Assembly (NCBI RefSeq): GCF_900115755.1
Contig: NZ_FOXQ01000001.1
Coordinates: 558,001 to 622,000 of the forward strand
Direction of reading: 5' to 3'
Length of the DNA: 64,000 nucleotides
DNA from: Parafilimonas terrae
GTDB lineage: Bacteria > Bacteroidota > Bacteroidia > Chitinophagales > Chitinophagaceae
The notes beneath the pieces were generated by a model. It made no database searches. It worked only from the letters and a program-made list of their open reading frames with translations, and was not told where the DNA came from. The position numbers were made by a program, and so were the translations under genes. Positions 10,599-18,702 of this stretch are shown piece after piece (the stretch's first letter is position 1; every line of letters starts with the position of its first letter).

Positions 10599-10647
10599 AG
10601 GTGTGGCAACACAAAAAATTTATTCTTCACGCACACCTTTTTATTTT
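10599..10647 (+). terminator. Possible terminator after the transglutaminase-like gene
   Basis: AGGTGTG pairs with CACACCT across a ~26-nt loop and is followed by TTTTATTTT. The large loop makes this weaker than a canonical terminator. Confidence 0.4.
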
Positions 10648-10666
10648 CAACATCCGGCCCGCTGGA

Positions 10667-11398
10667 TTAATTAAGCATACGCATTTTCATACGCACATCT
10701 TTTAGCGGCCTGTCGTTAGCGCCTTTAGCAACTGCGGCAATTTTATCAATCACTTCAAGTCCCTTAATCACCTCTCCAAAAACGGTATAATTCTGATCGA
10801 GGAACGGTGTACCGCCAATCGTATTGTATATTTTACGCTGTTCATCGTTATAATAAAATCCCACATTGCCGCCCTGGCGAATGCCGCATTCAACCTGGTT
10901 TAAGGAGTTATTATCATACGGCTTGCCTTCAACAATATAAAATTGGCAGTTGCTGCTCGCTTTTTCAGGATTATTGGTTCTTGCCATTGCCAAAGCACCT
11001 TTTTTATGATATAAGGCATTATTAAATTCTGCGGGAATAAGGCCGCCGCCCGGTGCTTCACCCATGCCCAGCATAGCAGCACTATCAGCATTTTTGCTTT
11101 GCGGGTCGCCGCCTTGTATCATAAAACCTTGTATAACGCGATGAAATAAAAGGCTGTCATAAAATCCTTCTTTTATAAGTTTTACAAAATTATCGCGATG
11201 CAAGGGCGTGGAATCAGAAAGCTTTACAACCATTGTTCCGTAATCTGTTTGAATTTCCACCAGTTTCTCTTTTGAAACAGGCGTTGCTTTTGCTGCCGTT
11301 ACCGGCTTTTTAGCTGATGTTTTTACAGCCGGCTTAGACTGCGCTATCGTTGTAGTAATAAATGCAAAACTCAAAGCGATCGATAACAATTTTTTCAT
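10667..11398 (-). CDS. Cyclophilin-type peptidyl-prolyl isomerase, exported
   Basis: A 243-residue protein with a signal peptide (MKKLLSIALSFAFITTTIAQS), a Lys/Ala/Pro-rich linker (~20-45) and a cyclophilin domain (~50-240). Signature elements are FHRVIQGFMIQGGD, GALAMAR, SSNCQFYIV and YTVFGEVIKGLEVIDKIA. The catalytic Arg of the FHR motif and the Q-F element are present. It would assist folding of periplasmic or outer-membrane proteins at prolyl bonds. It sits 9 nt after the small conserved gene at 11408-11752, so both are probably one transcript. Confidence 0.93.
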   Translation of the reverse strand: MKKLLSIALSFAFITTTIAQSKPAVKTSAKKPVTAAKATPVSKEKLVEIQTDYGTMVVKLSDSTPLHRDNFVKLIKEGFYDSLLFHRVIQGFMIQGGDPQSKNADSAAMLGMGEAPGGGLIPAEFNNALYHKKGALAMARTNNPEKASSNCQFYIVEGKPYDNNSLNQVECGIRQGGNVGFYYNDEQRKIYNTIGGTPFLDQNYTVFGEVIKGLEVIDKIAAVAKGANDRPLKDVRMKMRMLN

Positions 11399-11407
11399 AA
11401 GAAATTT

Positions 11408-11752
11408 TTAGAACCCCTGTTGTTCAAAGTAGAATAAAATATGGTCTTTTAAAAAGTTTTCCTGTTCATGCAGAAGCATGGCTTTATGTTCTTTTAATTG
11501 TTTGAAATGCGGCCAGCCATCTGCATCTTTTCCTTCAAATTCGTAATAACCGCTCGGGCTTAAAATGGTGCAGATAGCCACATGCATTAAATCCTGCTTT
11601 TGCTCTTTTGTAATTTTCTGTTTTATAAACCCTGTTTCCTGCATGCCTATTAAAAACAGCACAGCTTCCATGTCGGGCTTCTTACCAAAGCGTTCAACAA
11701 GCTTTGCCTCTAAATTCCACCAGCGTTGCTGTAAATCATCTCCTGTAATCAT
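11408..11752 (-). CDS. Conserved hypothetical protein
   Basis: A 114-residue cytosolic protein I do not recognise. It starts MITGDDLQQRWWNLEAKLVERFGKKPDMEAVLFLIGMQE and ends in an amphipathic helix-rich segment. There are no transmembrane segments, no Cys and no catalytic motif. The ATG at 11752 is preferred to the TTG at 11761 because a TAnnTTTG box (11759-11766) overlaps the longer version. It is the first gene of a two-gene unit with the cyclophilin. The Trp-rich start and even charge suggest a small globular, mostly helical domain; function unknown. Confidence 0.75.
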   Translation of the reverse strand: MITGDDLQQRWWNLEAKLVERFGKKPDMEAVLFLIGMQETGFIKQKITKEQKQDLMHVAICTILSPSGYYEFEGKDADGWPHFKQLKEHKAMLLHEQENFLKDHILFYFEQQGF

Positions 11753-11758
11753 AGCGCG

Positions 11759-11766
11759 CAAAGGTA
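11759..11766 (-). promoter_or_regulatory. Candidate -7 element (TACCTTTG), 6 nt from start codon
   Basis: Matches TAnnTTTG on the reverse strand. It ends only 6 nt before the ATG of the gene at 11408-11752, so the transcript would be almost leaderless. Confidence 0.45.
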
Positions 11767-11788
11767 GCAGGGGTGTTGATGCAAAGTT

Positions 11789-11796
11789 TATATTTG
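11789..11796 (+). promoter_or_regulatory. Candidate -7 element (TATATTTG) for serS
   Basis: Perfect TAnnTTTG 18 nt upstream of the serS ATG at 11815. It also supports that start against the longer frame opening at 11773, which would begin upstream of the box. Confidence 0.5.
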
Positions 11797-11814
11797 CCCG
11801 AAATTTTAAGTTTT

Positions 11815-13083
11815 ATGTTACAGGTGAATGTGCTGCGCCAGAAAACAGAATGGGTAAAAGAACGCCTTGCTGTAAAGAATTTTAAGCAGCCTGAATTGGT
11901 TGATGAAATAATTGCATTGGATGATGAACGTAAAAGATTGCAGGCAGAATTTGATGCCACACAGGCCAAAATAAATGCATCAAGCAAGCAGATCGGGAAA
12001 CTGATGGCAACCGGCAATAAAGAAGAGGCAGAGCAACTTAAAGCCGATGTAACAAACTGGAAAGCATCCCTTGAACCAATAAAAAAACGGGCTGCCGAAA
12101 CAGAAAAAAAGCTGGAAGATACATTGGTATTGTTACCCAATCTTCCTTCAGAAAAAGTGCCCAAAGGTGTTTCTGCTGAAGATAATGAAGTAGTTCGCAC
12201 AACAGAAAAACCAACGTTAAACGGCAATGTGCTGCCGCATTGGGAACTCACTAAAAAATATAAGCTCATTGATTTTGATCTCGGCACAAAAATTACCGGC
12301 AGCGGCTTCCCGGTTTATACGGGTAAAGGCGCAAAGCTGCAACGCACGCTTATTCAATATTTTCTAGATTATAACACAGCGGCCGGTTATAAAGAAATCA
12401 TCCCTCCTTTCTTAGTGAATGAAGACAGCGCTTTTGCCACCGGCCAGCTACCGGATAAGGAAGGCCAGATGTATTTTGTAAATGAAGATAAATTTTATCT
12501 TATCCCAACTTCTGAGGTGCCCTTAACCAATATTTATCGTGATACTATTTTAAAGGTTGAAGAGCTGCCTGTAAAAATGACGGCCTATTCACCCTGCTTC
12601 AGGCGTGAAGCCGGCAGCTATGGAAAGGATGTACGTGGCTTAAACAGGCTGCACCAGTTTGAAAAAGTAGAGATTGTACAGGTGGTTGAAGCTGATAAAA
12701 GTTATGCAGCATTAGAAGAAATGCTGAACCATGTTGAACGTTTATTGCAGTCATTAAAATTACCGTACCGCATATTAAGATTATGTGGCGGCGATATGAG
12801 TTTTACGAGTGCGCTTACTTACGATTTTGAAGTGTATAGCGCCGCGCAAGAGCGCTGGCTTGAAGTGAGCAGCGTAAGCAATTTTGAAAGCTACCAGTCA
12901 AACAGGCTGAAATGCCGCTATAAAGATGAGAGTGGCAAAAACCAGTTGGTGCATACATTGAATGGAAGTTCTTTAGCGTTGCCAAGGATTATGGCTGCAC
13001 TGCTCGAAAATAATCAAACAGAAAATGGTATTAATTTGCCGGAAGTGCTTTGGAAATATTTTGGGGACGAAGTGATAGATTAA
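11815..13083 (+). CDS. serS: Seryl-tRNA synthetase
   Basis: A 422-residue class II aminoacyl-tRNA synthetase charging tRNA-Ser. Residues ~1-110 form the tRNA-binding coiled coil (DERKRLQAEFDATQAKINASSKQIGKLMATG). The catalytic core follows with motif 2 (SPCFRREAGSYGKDVRGLNRLHQFEKVE) and motif 3 (LNGSSLALPRIMAALLENNQ). TSEVPLTN is the serine-specific pocket region. The start is set at MLQVNVLRQKTEWV, the usual SerS N-terminus; the frame is open 14 codons further up but without conservation. It is divergent from the small gene at 11752, and both have -7 boxes in the 62-nt gap. Confidence 0.97.
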   Translation: MLQVNVLRQKTEWVKERLAVKNFKQPELVDEIIALDDERKRLQAEFDATQAKINASSKQIGKLMATGNKEEAEQLKADVTNWKASLEPIKKRAAETEKKLEDTLVLLPNLPSEKVPKGVSAEDNEVVRTTEKPTLNGNVLPHWELTKKYKLIDFDLGTKITGSGFPVYTGKGAKLQRTLIQYFLDYNTAAGYKEIIPPFLVNEDSAFATGQLPDKEGQMYFVNEDKFYLIPTSEVPLTNIYRDTILKVEELPVKMTAYSPCFRREAGSYGKDVRGLNRLHQFEKVEIVQVVEADKSYAALEEMLNHVERLLQSLKLPYRILRLCGGDMSFTSALTYDFEVYSAAQERWLEVSSVSNFESYQSNRLKCRYKDESGKNQLVHTLNGSSLALPRIMAALLENNQTENGINLPEVLWKYFGDEVID

Positions 13084-13190
13084 CGTGAAGCGTCAAATCT
13101 TCAAACAAGTGATTTGTGATGTTAAATATTGGTATAAGTTTAAAACTATCACGCTTTACATTCACGTTTTACGATTCACGCCTCACGTTC
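13084..13190. repeat. Degenerate TCACG-word repeat between serS and ldt
   Basis: The convergent gap contains CACGCTTTACATTCACG, TTTTACGATTCACG and CCTCACG, a series of related short words with no coding potential. Same type of filler as at several other junctions in the window. Confidence 0.5.
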
Positions 13191-13715
13191 CTAATTCAGC
13201 CGTATAAAAACCTTCGTGCCCACAGGAACCATTCTGTATAATTCTTCCACATCCCTGTTGCGCATACTTATGCAACCATCAGTCCAGTTCCTGAAGCGGT
13301 CAATCTGAAAATCTTCGTGCGGCCATGTGCCATGTATGCCAATGCCACCGCCAATTTTAGCCGATGCAGGAACAATGCCTGCATTTTTCCGCGCATTAAA
13401 TTTTTCATAACTGGACGGCGTAGGATAATCAAGCATCATCATCCTGTCCCATTTGGAATGAACTCTTTTTGATACAATGGCAAAGTTACCTTCGGGTGTT
13501 TTGCGGTCGCCTTCATACAGCTTATCGCGCATGTCATTGCTTCCGAACACAACTGGATAAGTTACCAGCCAGCCCTTCCGGTCAAAAACTTTTAACTCAT
13601 ACCGCGTTTTATGTATAACAATGTAATAAGGAGAGTCATATATCTGTGCAGGATGAAAAGAAGTGCACAGAAAACAAGCAAGTAATAATGCAGTAACCAA
13701 TTTTAGTTTCTTCAT
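13191..13715 (-). CDS. Periplasmic L,D-transpeptidase (YkuD family)
   Basis: A 174-residue protein from the ATG at 13715 (MKKLKLVTALLLACFLCTSFHPAQ, signal peptide). The frame is open 18 codons further up, but that extension is hydrophilic and would bury the signal. The YkuD catalytic domain covers most of the rest: YYIVIHKTRYELKVFD, GDRKTPEGNFAI, IGIHGTWPHED with the active-site His, and NWTDGCISMRN with the nucleophilic Cys. These enzymes make 3-3 crosslinks in peptidoglycan or attach proteins to it. No LysM or PG-binding domain is fused. Confidence 0.88.
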   Translation of the reverse strand: MKKLKLVTALLLACFLCTSFHPAQIYDSPYYIVIHKTRYELKVFDRKGWLVTYPVVFGSNDMRDKLYEGDRKTPEGNFAIVSKRVHSKWDRMMMLDYPTPSSYEKFNARKNAGIVPASAKIGGGIGIHGTWPHEDFQIDRFRNWTDGCISMRNRDVEELYRMVPVGTKVFIRLN

Positions 13716-13795
13716 TTTCCCACCCATATATTCTATAACGACAAACGGCTTATTTGAGTGTGTAGCCAATATATTTTTTCTGCCGCTATATATAC

Positions 13796-13830
13796 AACTT
13801 TTGGAAAGTTCATAAACTTTTCAAAAGTTT
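13796..13830. promoter_or_regulatory. Two adjacent palindromes upstream of ppk2
   Basis: AACTTT-tgg-AAAGTT (13796-13810) is followed 3 nt later by AAACTTTT-c-AAAAGTTT (13814-13830). They share the ACTTT/AAAGT half-site and lie 14 nt before the ppk2 ATG, in the gap shared with the L,D-transpeptidase gene. A dimeric repressor site is a reasonable guess; hairpin in the leader is the alternative. Confidence 0.4.
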
Positions 13831-13844
13831 GCTAACAAAAATAT

Positions 13845-14591
13845 ATGGCAGACATAAAGCTTGATAAAACAAGCACCAGGGCACCTGAAAAATTTGATAA
13901 AGAAAAAACAAAGGCGGCATTACCTGCCATATACGAGGAGCTTGATGAATTGCAAAATGTTTTGTATGCGCAAGGCAAATATGCTGTGCTTATAGTTTTG
14001 CAGGGAATGGATGCCTCAGGCAAAGACGGGCTCATAAAAAATGTATTCAGTTCTGTAAACCCGCAGGGCATAATAGTACAATCTTATAAAGTGCCTACAG
14101 CAGAAGAACTGTCGCATGATTTTTTATGGCGTATTCATAAGCATGCGCCAGCCAAAGGCATGATACAGGTTTTTAACCGCTCTCATTACGAAGACATAAT
14201 TGTAACAAGAGTGCATAATATGATTGACGATAATACGGCATCAAAAAGAATGAAGGCAATCAACGATTTTGAAGAATTGCTCGTTCATCATAACAATACC
14301 ATCATACTTAAATTCTATTTGCATGTTTCGCAGGAAGAGCAACACAAACGGCTTGATGAAAGGATTCATGATAAAACAAAACAATGGAAGTATAATGAAA
14401 ATGATTTTATTGAAGCCGCTTTAAGAAAGGAATATTTAAAAGCGTATGAAGACTGTTTTAAACACTGCAATAAGGTTAAATGGACAATTGTTCCATCAGA
14501 TCAAAACTGGTATAAAGAATACCTTGTTGCCACAACCCTGAGAGATGCATTAAAGGAATTAAACATGCAATACCCGGGTATAAAAAAATAA
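13845..14591 (+). CDS. ppk2: Polyphosphate kinase 2 family protein
   Basis: A 248-residue PPK2-family phosphotransferase, which moves phosphate between polyphosphate and nucleotides. The Walker A-like motif GMDASGKDG is at about residues 54-62, followed by VNPQGIIVQSYKVPTAEE, a W-R-x-H-x-x-x-P segment (LWRIHKHAPAKG), the FNRSHYED motif and a lid region KQWKYNENDF. All family motifs are present. Subclass (ADP or AMP phosphorylating) cannot be fixed by eye. It is followed 70 nt later by mscL on the same strand. Palindromes precede it. Confidence 0.9.
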   Translation: MADIKLDKTSTRAPEKFDKEKTKAALPAIYEELDELQNVLYAQGKYAVLIVLQGMDASGKDGLIKNVFSSVNPQGIIVQSYKVPTAEELSHDFLWRIHKHAPAKGMIQVFNRSHYEDIIVTRVHNMIDDNTASKRMKAINDFEELLVHHNNTIILKFYLHVSQEEQHKRLDERIHDKTKQWKYNENDFIEAALRKEYLKAYEDCFKHCNKVKWTIVPSDQNWYKEYLVATTLRDALKELNMQYPGIKK

Positions 14592-14661
14592 GGCAATGTG
14601 TTGGCCGGATTAAAGAAACAATTTACATTCACAATATATTGTTAACCCAAAAAATAAATTT

Positions 14662-15051
14662 ATGGGATTTTTAAAAGAATTTAAAGACTTTGCTGTAAAG
14701 GGCAATGTAGTTGACCTTGCTGTTGCAGTAGTAATTGGCGGAGCGTTTGGAAAGATCGTTAGTTCCCTTGTGGACGATATCATTACGCCGGCCATTCTTA
14801 CACCTGCCTTAAAGGCCGCTAATCTTAGTAATCTCAGTGAACTTGTTATTCCGGGCACAGCAATCAAATATGGTAATTTTCTTTCTCAGGTAATCTCATT
14901 TATCATTATTGCATTTGCATTATTTCTTATTATTAAAGGTATAAATGCTAGTAAAAGAAAAGAAGAGGTAGCACCGGCAGCACCACCTGCACCTTCCTCT
15001 ACCGACCAGTTGTTGATGGAAATTCGTGATGAGTTGAAGAAAAAAGCATAA
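14662..15051 (+). CDS. mscL: Large-conductance mechanosensitive channel
   Basis: A 129-residue inner-membrane channel that opens under hypo-osmotic stress. The N-terminal MGFLKEFKDFAVKGNVVDLAVAVVIGGAFGKIVSSLVDDIITP is the amphipathic helix plus pore-lining TM1. TM2 is about residues 72-96 (FLSQVISFIIIAFALFLIIK). The C-terminal bundle helix DQLLMEIRDELKK is joined by an Ala/Pro linker. The length is slightly short in the periplasmic loop but within family range. Confidence 0.96.
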   Translation: MGFLKEFKDFAVKGNVVDLAVAVVIGGAFGKIVSSLVDDIITPAILTPALKAANLSNLSELVIPGTAIKYGNFLSQVISFIIIAFALFLIIKGINASKRKEEVAPAAPPAPSSTDQLLMEIRDELKKKA

Positions 15052-15069
15052 CAGGATTTTCTGCCTGAT

Positions 15070-15140
15070 AAACTGTGTAAAACTTGCTTTCGCATTGTTT
15101 CATTCTCTGATTACATTGCGGCAGTTTACACAGTTTTTTA
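15070..15140 (+). terminator. Long inverted repeat, probable terminator after mscL
   Basis: AAACTGTGTAAA (15070-15081) is perfectly complementary to TTTACACAGTTT (15125-15136), with a 43-nt spacer. The right arm runs into a T-tract. The 12-bp stem and T-tract fit termination between mscL and scpA, but the spacer is long, so a structured RNA or protein site is possible. Confidence 0.5.
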
Positions 15141-15156
15141 TTTATAAAGTATTATT

Positions 15157-15948
15157 GTGAATACGGAAAATTATCAAATAAAATTACCGCAGTTTGAAGG
15201 GCCTTTCGACCTGTTGTTATTTTTTATTGAGCGTGATGAAATTGATATTTATAATATCCCCATCAGTAAAATAACCAAAGATTTTCTTGATTATATACAT
15301 CATCAGGATAAACTGAATATTGAGCTAAGCAGTGAATTCATTTTGTTTGTATCAACATTGATGCGCATTAAGGCAAAGATGTTGCTGCCGCGAAAAGAGC
15401 TGGATGCTGAAGGCAAGGAAATTGATCCACGCCAGGAGCTGATTGACAAAATTCTTGAATACAAAAAGTTTAAAGAGGCTGCCGCACAAATGGCTGAAAT
15501 GGAAGCCACCCGAATGCTGATGATGAAACGCGGCAACCTGCAACGAGAACTTTCGCTGGTGGGTGAAGAAGCTGCAGACGGCACCGAAATTCAAACCATT
15601 ACCTTATTCAGGCTGATGAAAGCGTTTGAACGTGTGGTAAAACGCATGAACGAACGCAATAACAAACCTGTTCATACTGTAATCCGCTATAATTATACTA
15701 TTGAAGAAAGCCGGGCCTTTATGCTCGGCCTGGTTGAAAAACAAAAAACAGTTTCGTTTGAAAAGGTCTTTGAAGTTTGTGAAAACCGCATTCACGCTAT
15801 TTTCCTTTTTCTTTCCATGCTTGAACTGGCACAGCAGAATTATATGAATATACTTACCGGCGAAGGCCGCAATAATTTTATATTGGAGTGGAATGAGGAA
15901 AGAAAAGAAGAACCAGTTATTCAACCGGCGGAAGAACCTGCTTCCTGA
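15157..15948 (+). CDS. scpA: Segregation and condensation protein A
   Basis: A 263-residue kleisin subunit of the SMC-ScpA-ScpB condensin. The N-terminus KLPQFEGPFDLLLFFIERDEIDIYNIPISKITKDFLDYI is the diagnostic SMC-neck-binding region, and FILFVSTLMRIKAKMLLPRK continues it. The C-terminal ~80 residues form the winged helix that binds the SMC head (SFEKVFEVCENRIHAIFLFLSMLELA). It starts with GTG (15157); no ATG precedes the conserved region. scpB is not adjacent. It abuts, stop to stop, the convergent gene at 15949. Confidence 0.94.
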   Translation: MNTENYQIKLPQFEGPFDLLLFFIERDEIDIYNIPISKITKDFLDYIHHQDKLNIELSSEFILFVSTLMRIKAKMLLPRKELDAEGKEIDPRQELIDKILEYKKFKEAAAQMAEMEATRMLMMKRGNLQRELSLVGEEAADGTEIQTITLFRLMKAFERVVKRMNERNNKPVHTVIRYNYTIEESRAFMLGLVEKQKTVSFEKVFEVCENRIHAIFLFLSMLELAQQNYMNILTGEGRNNFILEWNEERKEEPVIQPAEEPAS

Positions 15949-17124
15949 TCAACTTTTATATTCCATTACCGGGTGCCTTTCAAACGGGTGTTTATTTTCA
16001 TCAAAAATATAACGGTAAGTGACCATGCGGCGACTTTGAACAGCGCCAAGACTTTTATAAATGTTTATCATCTTAGGGTTCCAATCTCCGGCCCAGCCCA
16101 TTTCATAGCGGTCGTACCAATCATTTGGCTGAATTAATAAACTGGCTTCATAGATCATGAAGGAGTCGATGCCCAATGCCTGGAATTTAGGTACAATTCC
16201 AAATGCCACGCCTGTAAATATGCGGCATTTGTTATTTCGCTTCATCCATAATAAGCGCAGCTTTTCAATTAAGCCAAGCTTGCCGTTAAAATGCTTAAAA
16301 TATTCATTAAGGTCAGGGATATTAATCCACATGGCAATGGGTTCATCCTTATAATAAGCAAACCATATAAGGCGTTCATCCATCACTGCCTTCATCTTAT
16401 TAAAAAGCTTCATAACATCTTTGGCCGCAATTTCTTTAGCCTCGCCATGCTGCGCCCAGGCAGCATTATATACTGTTGCAAATTCGTGCGCATGCTTTTC
16501 AAGGTTTTTTATGCTGATGTGGCGTGCTGCATAACCGGGCTTATTTTTGAATTTGGCATAACGCTCAGGAAAGCGGTCCGGAAGTTTATCCTTAACGCTC
16601 ATAGCATAATAATACTGATTATAATAATTTTTGAAACCATAATTTTCAAAAAGTTCTTCATAGTAAGGCGGATTGTAAGACATACCATAAATTGGCGGTC
16701 TGTCAAACCCTTCTGTCATTAGTCCCCACCATTTGTCGCGGTCACCAAAATTTATTGGTCCGTCCATGGCTTCCATCCCTTTATTTTGAAGCCATTCTTT
16801 GGCTGCATCTAATAAAATTTTTGCAGCATTACCATCATTGATGCAATCAAAAAAACCGATACCTCCGGTTGCAAATTCAGTCCCCTTATTTATATATTTT
16901 TTATTAGTGAAAGCTGCAATGCGGCCAATAAGTTTATTACCATTTTTTAAAATCCAGCGCTTTGCTTCCCCATATTTAAAGGATCTATTTTTTGAAGAAT
17001 CAAAAACATCGCTCACTTCATTATCTAAAGGGCGTATATAATTAGGGTTATTCCTGTTCAGAAGTACATTTATCTTAATGAAATCATTGGCTGTTCCTGC
17101 AGTATTAACTTCAATTAATTGCAT
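15949..17124 (-). CDS. GNAT-like conserved protein of unknown substrate
   Basis: A 391-residue cytosolic protein starting MQLIEVNTAGTANDFIKINVLLNR; this ATG (17124) is favoured over an upstream in-frame start whose extra 27 residues look like translated intergenic DNA. Features seen are GRIAAFTNKKYI, GGIGFFDCINDGNAAKILLDAAKEWLQNKG and MDGPINFGDRDKWWG, reminiscent of the N-terminal lobe of acetyltransferase-fold proteins. Further on are YAMSVKD, a central helical stretch and MGWAGDWNPKMINIYKSLGAVQSRRMVTYRYIF, which looks like the end of a second GNAT lobe. I do not know a characterised homologue; acyl transfer is inference. Confidence 0.7.
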   Translation of the reverse strand: MQLIEVNTAGTANDFIKINVLLNRNNPNYIRPLDNEVSDVFDSSKNRSFKYGEAKRWILKNGNKLIGRIAAFTNKKYINKGTEFATGGIGFFDCINDGNAAKILLDAAKEWLQNKGMEAMDGPINFGDRDKWWGLMTEGFDRPPIYGMSYNPPYYEELFENYGFKNYYNQYYYAMSVKDKLPDRFPERYAKFKNKPGYAARHISIKNLEKHAHEFATVYNAAWAQHGEAKEIAAKDVMKLFNKMKAVMDERLIWFAYYKDEPIAMWINIPDLNEYFKHFNGKLGLIEKLRLLWMKRNNKCRIFTGVAFGIVPKFQALGIDSFMIYEASLLIQPNDWYDRYEMGWAGDWNPKMINIYKSLGAVQSRRMVTYRYIFDENKHPFERHPVMEYKS

Positions 17125-17205
17125 AATGCGAATGTAATAAAAACAAAAGAGGAGTTTTGAGGGATTTAAAAAACACCGAAGATATGCATGCGATGTTATT
17201 TGCAT

Positions 17206-17237
17206 AAAGAAGGCCGCCTTCCCAGGCGGCCTTCTTT
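17206..17237 (-). terminator. Strong terminator after tonB
   Basis: A perfect 13-bp inverted repeat (AAAGAAGGCCGCC with GGCGGCCTTCTTT, 6-nt loop) lies about 23 nt after the tonB stop. T-rich ends on both sides allow action in both directions. Confidence 0.85.
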
Positions 17238-17259
17238 ATTATAAGAAATTGCATTAATA

Positions 17260-18081
17260 CTATTGATCCTGAACCACGAATACAATGTTTTGTTTTTGGC
17301 GATAAATAACATTGCGTCCATTCTGAATGGCGGGTTGCCATTTAGGCCCTTTCTTAATTACACGTACTGCTTCATCACCACAACCATAACCCGGATCATT
17401 AAGTGCCTTTACTTCAGAAATATTACCATCCTTTGCCACGAGGAAAGAAACGGTAACAGTATACCTGCCCGGAGGCGCTCCATTATCTGCAGGAACCTGG
17501 CTGTTTAAATTACGTGTAAGATATTTACTCCAGTCGCCGGGAAACTTAGCTTCCACCTGCACACTGGTAAACTCTTTATCATAATCTTCTGTAGCAACCT
17601 TGGGGGCTTCTACTTTACCTGTTCCTTTTTCTACAGGCGCTTCAACCACATCAGACTTAATACCTTCCTGGTTAAAAGCCCCGATCTTAGTATCCTCAAG
17701 CTTTTCCTGTTCAGGTGGCTTTTCCTCTGGTTTTACTTCTTCGTCCTTTACAATTTTAGGAGGAGTAAATTTAGTAACCTGCACTTTAGGCGGTTCTTTT
17801 GGCGGTGGCGGTGGCGGAGGTGGTTCATCCTTTTTCTCCGGCGTCTTAATGTCTTCCAACACCACATCTTTTACCTCCATTTGCTTGGGCTTACCTTCAT
17901 CAATTTTTTTGGCTATTGCCGAACCAATGAAGACAATAACGCATACAGCAAGCATGGTGATAAGTGCACTTACCATACGCTTGTTATAGCTCTTTCTTAA
18001 TTCGTAAGCACCATAAGCTTTATTCCTTCCATCGAAAAGGATGTCCAGAATATCGGCGTTTAATATTTTATTTGCTTCCAT
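17260..18081 (-). CDS. tonB: Energy transducer TonB
   Basis: A 273-residue protein spanning the periplasm. Residues 1-35 are cytoplasmic (RNKAYGAYELRKSYNKRM, usual in Bacteroidota TonB), a single TM is ~36-56, a run of eight prolines and Pro/Glu/Lys spacer is ~85-135, and the C-terminal TonB domain is ~185-273 (YTVTVSFLVAKDGNISEVKAL, KWQPAIQNGRNVIYRQKQNIVFVV). It passes proton-motive force from ExbB/ExbD to outer-membrane receptors such as those at 4.5 and 45.8 kb. Last gene of the exbB-exbD-exbD-tonB operon. Confidence 0.95.
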   Translation of the reverse strand: MEANKILNADILDILFDGRNKAYGAYELRKSYNKRMVSALITMLAVCVIVFIGSAIAKKIDEGKPKQMEVKDVVLEDIKTPEKKDEPPPPPPPPKEPPKVQVTKFTPPKIVKDEEVKPEEKPPEQEKLEDTKIGAFNQEGIKSDVVEAPVEKGTGKVEAPKVATEDYDKEFTSVQVEAKFPGDWSKYLTRNLNSQVPADNGAPPGRYTVTVSFLVAKDGNISEVKALNDPGYGCGDEAVRVIKKGPKWQPAIQNGRNVIYRQKQNIVFVVQDQ

Positions 18082-18133
18082 TTACTAATAAAGTTTAATT
18101 CTTTAGATGCTCAATGCGCTCAATTTCCATAAA

Positions 18134-18676
18134 TTATTGCTCAGGCGGAGCTTCCCCTTCTGTAATTCGTACATACCTGTCTTCCACCGGGGAAATATCT
18201 ACAACAGCATAACGCTTAACAACATTGATGCTCATTTCATCCAGAATATCGATAAAATTTTTATACGTACTCTCGTCGTTCGGTTTTATTACCACCACAA
18301 GATTTGTATCCGCCTGTTGCTTTTTATCTATTATTACTTTGCGGATATCCTTGAAGTTAGAAGATTTGAAATTGGAAGCATCCGGAGCCAACTCACCTTC
18401 ATAATAAAAAATATTATTATCCTTTCCCAGAAGAATTGTTAACGCACCGGACTGTTTGATTTTATTCTGATCTTCCTCTTTTACTTTATCATCAGGCAAA
18501 GCAAGGCGCATGGCCGTAGGCTGGCTGATAGTTGTTGTAAATACAAAGAATGTGATCAACAAAAAACCAAGGTCGACCATAGGTGTTAAATCAACCCTTG
18601 TGGAAAGTTTTTTACCCTTTTTGACGCCGGGGCCTTTTTTATGGCCACCGCCGCCCGAAGTATCCATTTCTGCCAT
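18134..18676 (-). CDS. exbD: ExbD/TolR family biopolymer transporter (second copy)
   Basis: A 180-residue inner-membrane protein. The N-terminal tail is rich in Gly and Lys (GGGGHKKGPGVKKGKK), then one TM (~32-52) carrying the proton-relaying Asp in PMVDLGFLLITFF. The periplasmic domain ends with KNFIDILDEMSINVVKRYAVVDISP. It partners ExbB and TonB. Together with the upstream ExbD it gives two different ExbD proteins per operon, common in Bacteroidota. Confidence 0.93.
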   Translation of the reverse strand: MAEMDTSGGGGHKKGPGVKKGKKLSTRVDLTPMVDLGFLLITFFVFTTTISQPTAMRLALPDDKVKEEDQNKIKQSGALTILLGKDNNIFYYEGELAPDASNFKSSNFKDIRKVIIDKKQQADTNLVVVIKPNDESTYKNFIDILDEMSINVVKRYAVVDISPVEDRYVRITEGEAPPEQ

Positions 18677-18702
18677 AACACAAATATTTTCGTTAAAGAT
18701 TA

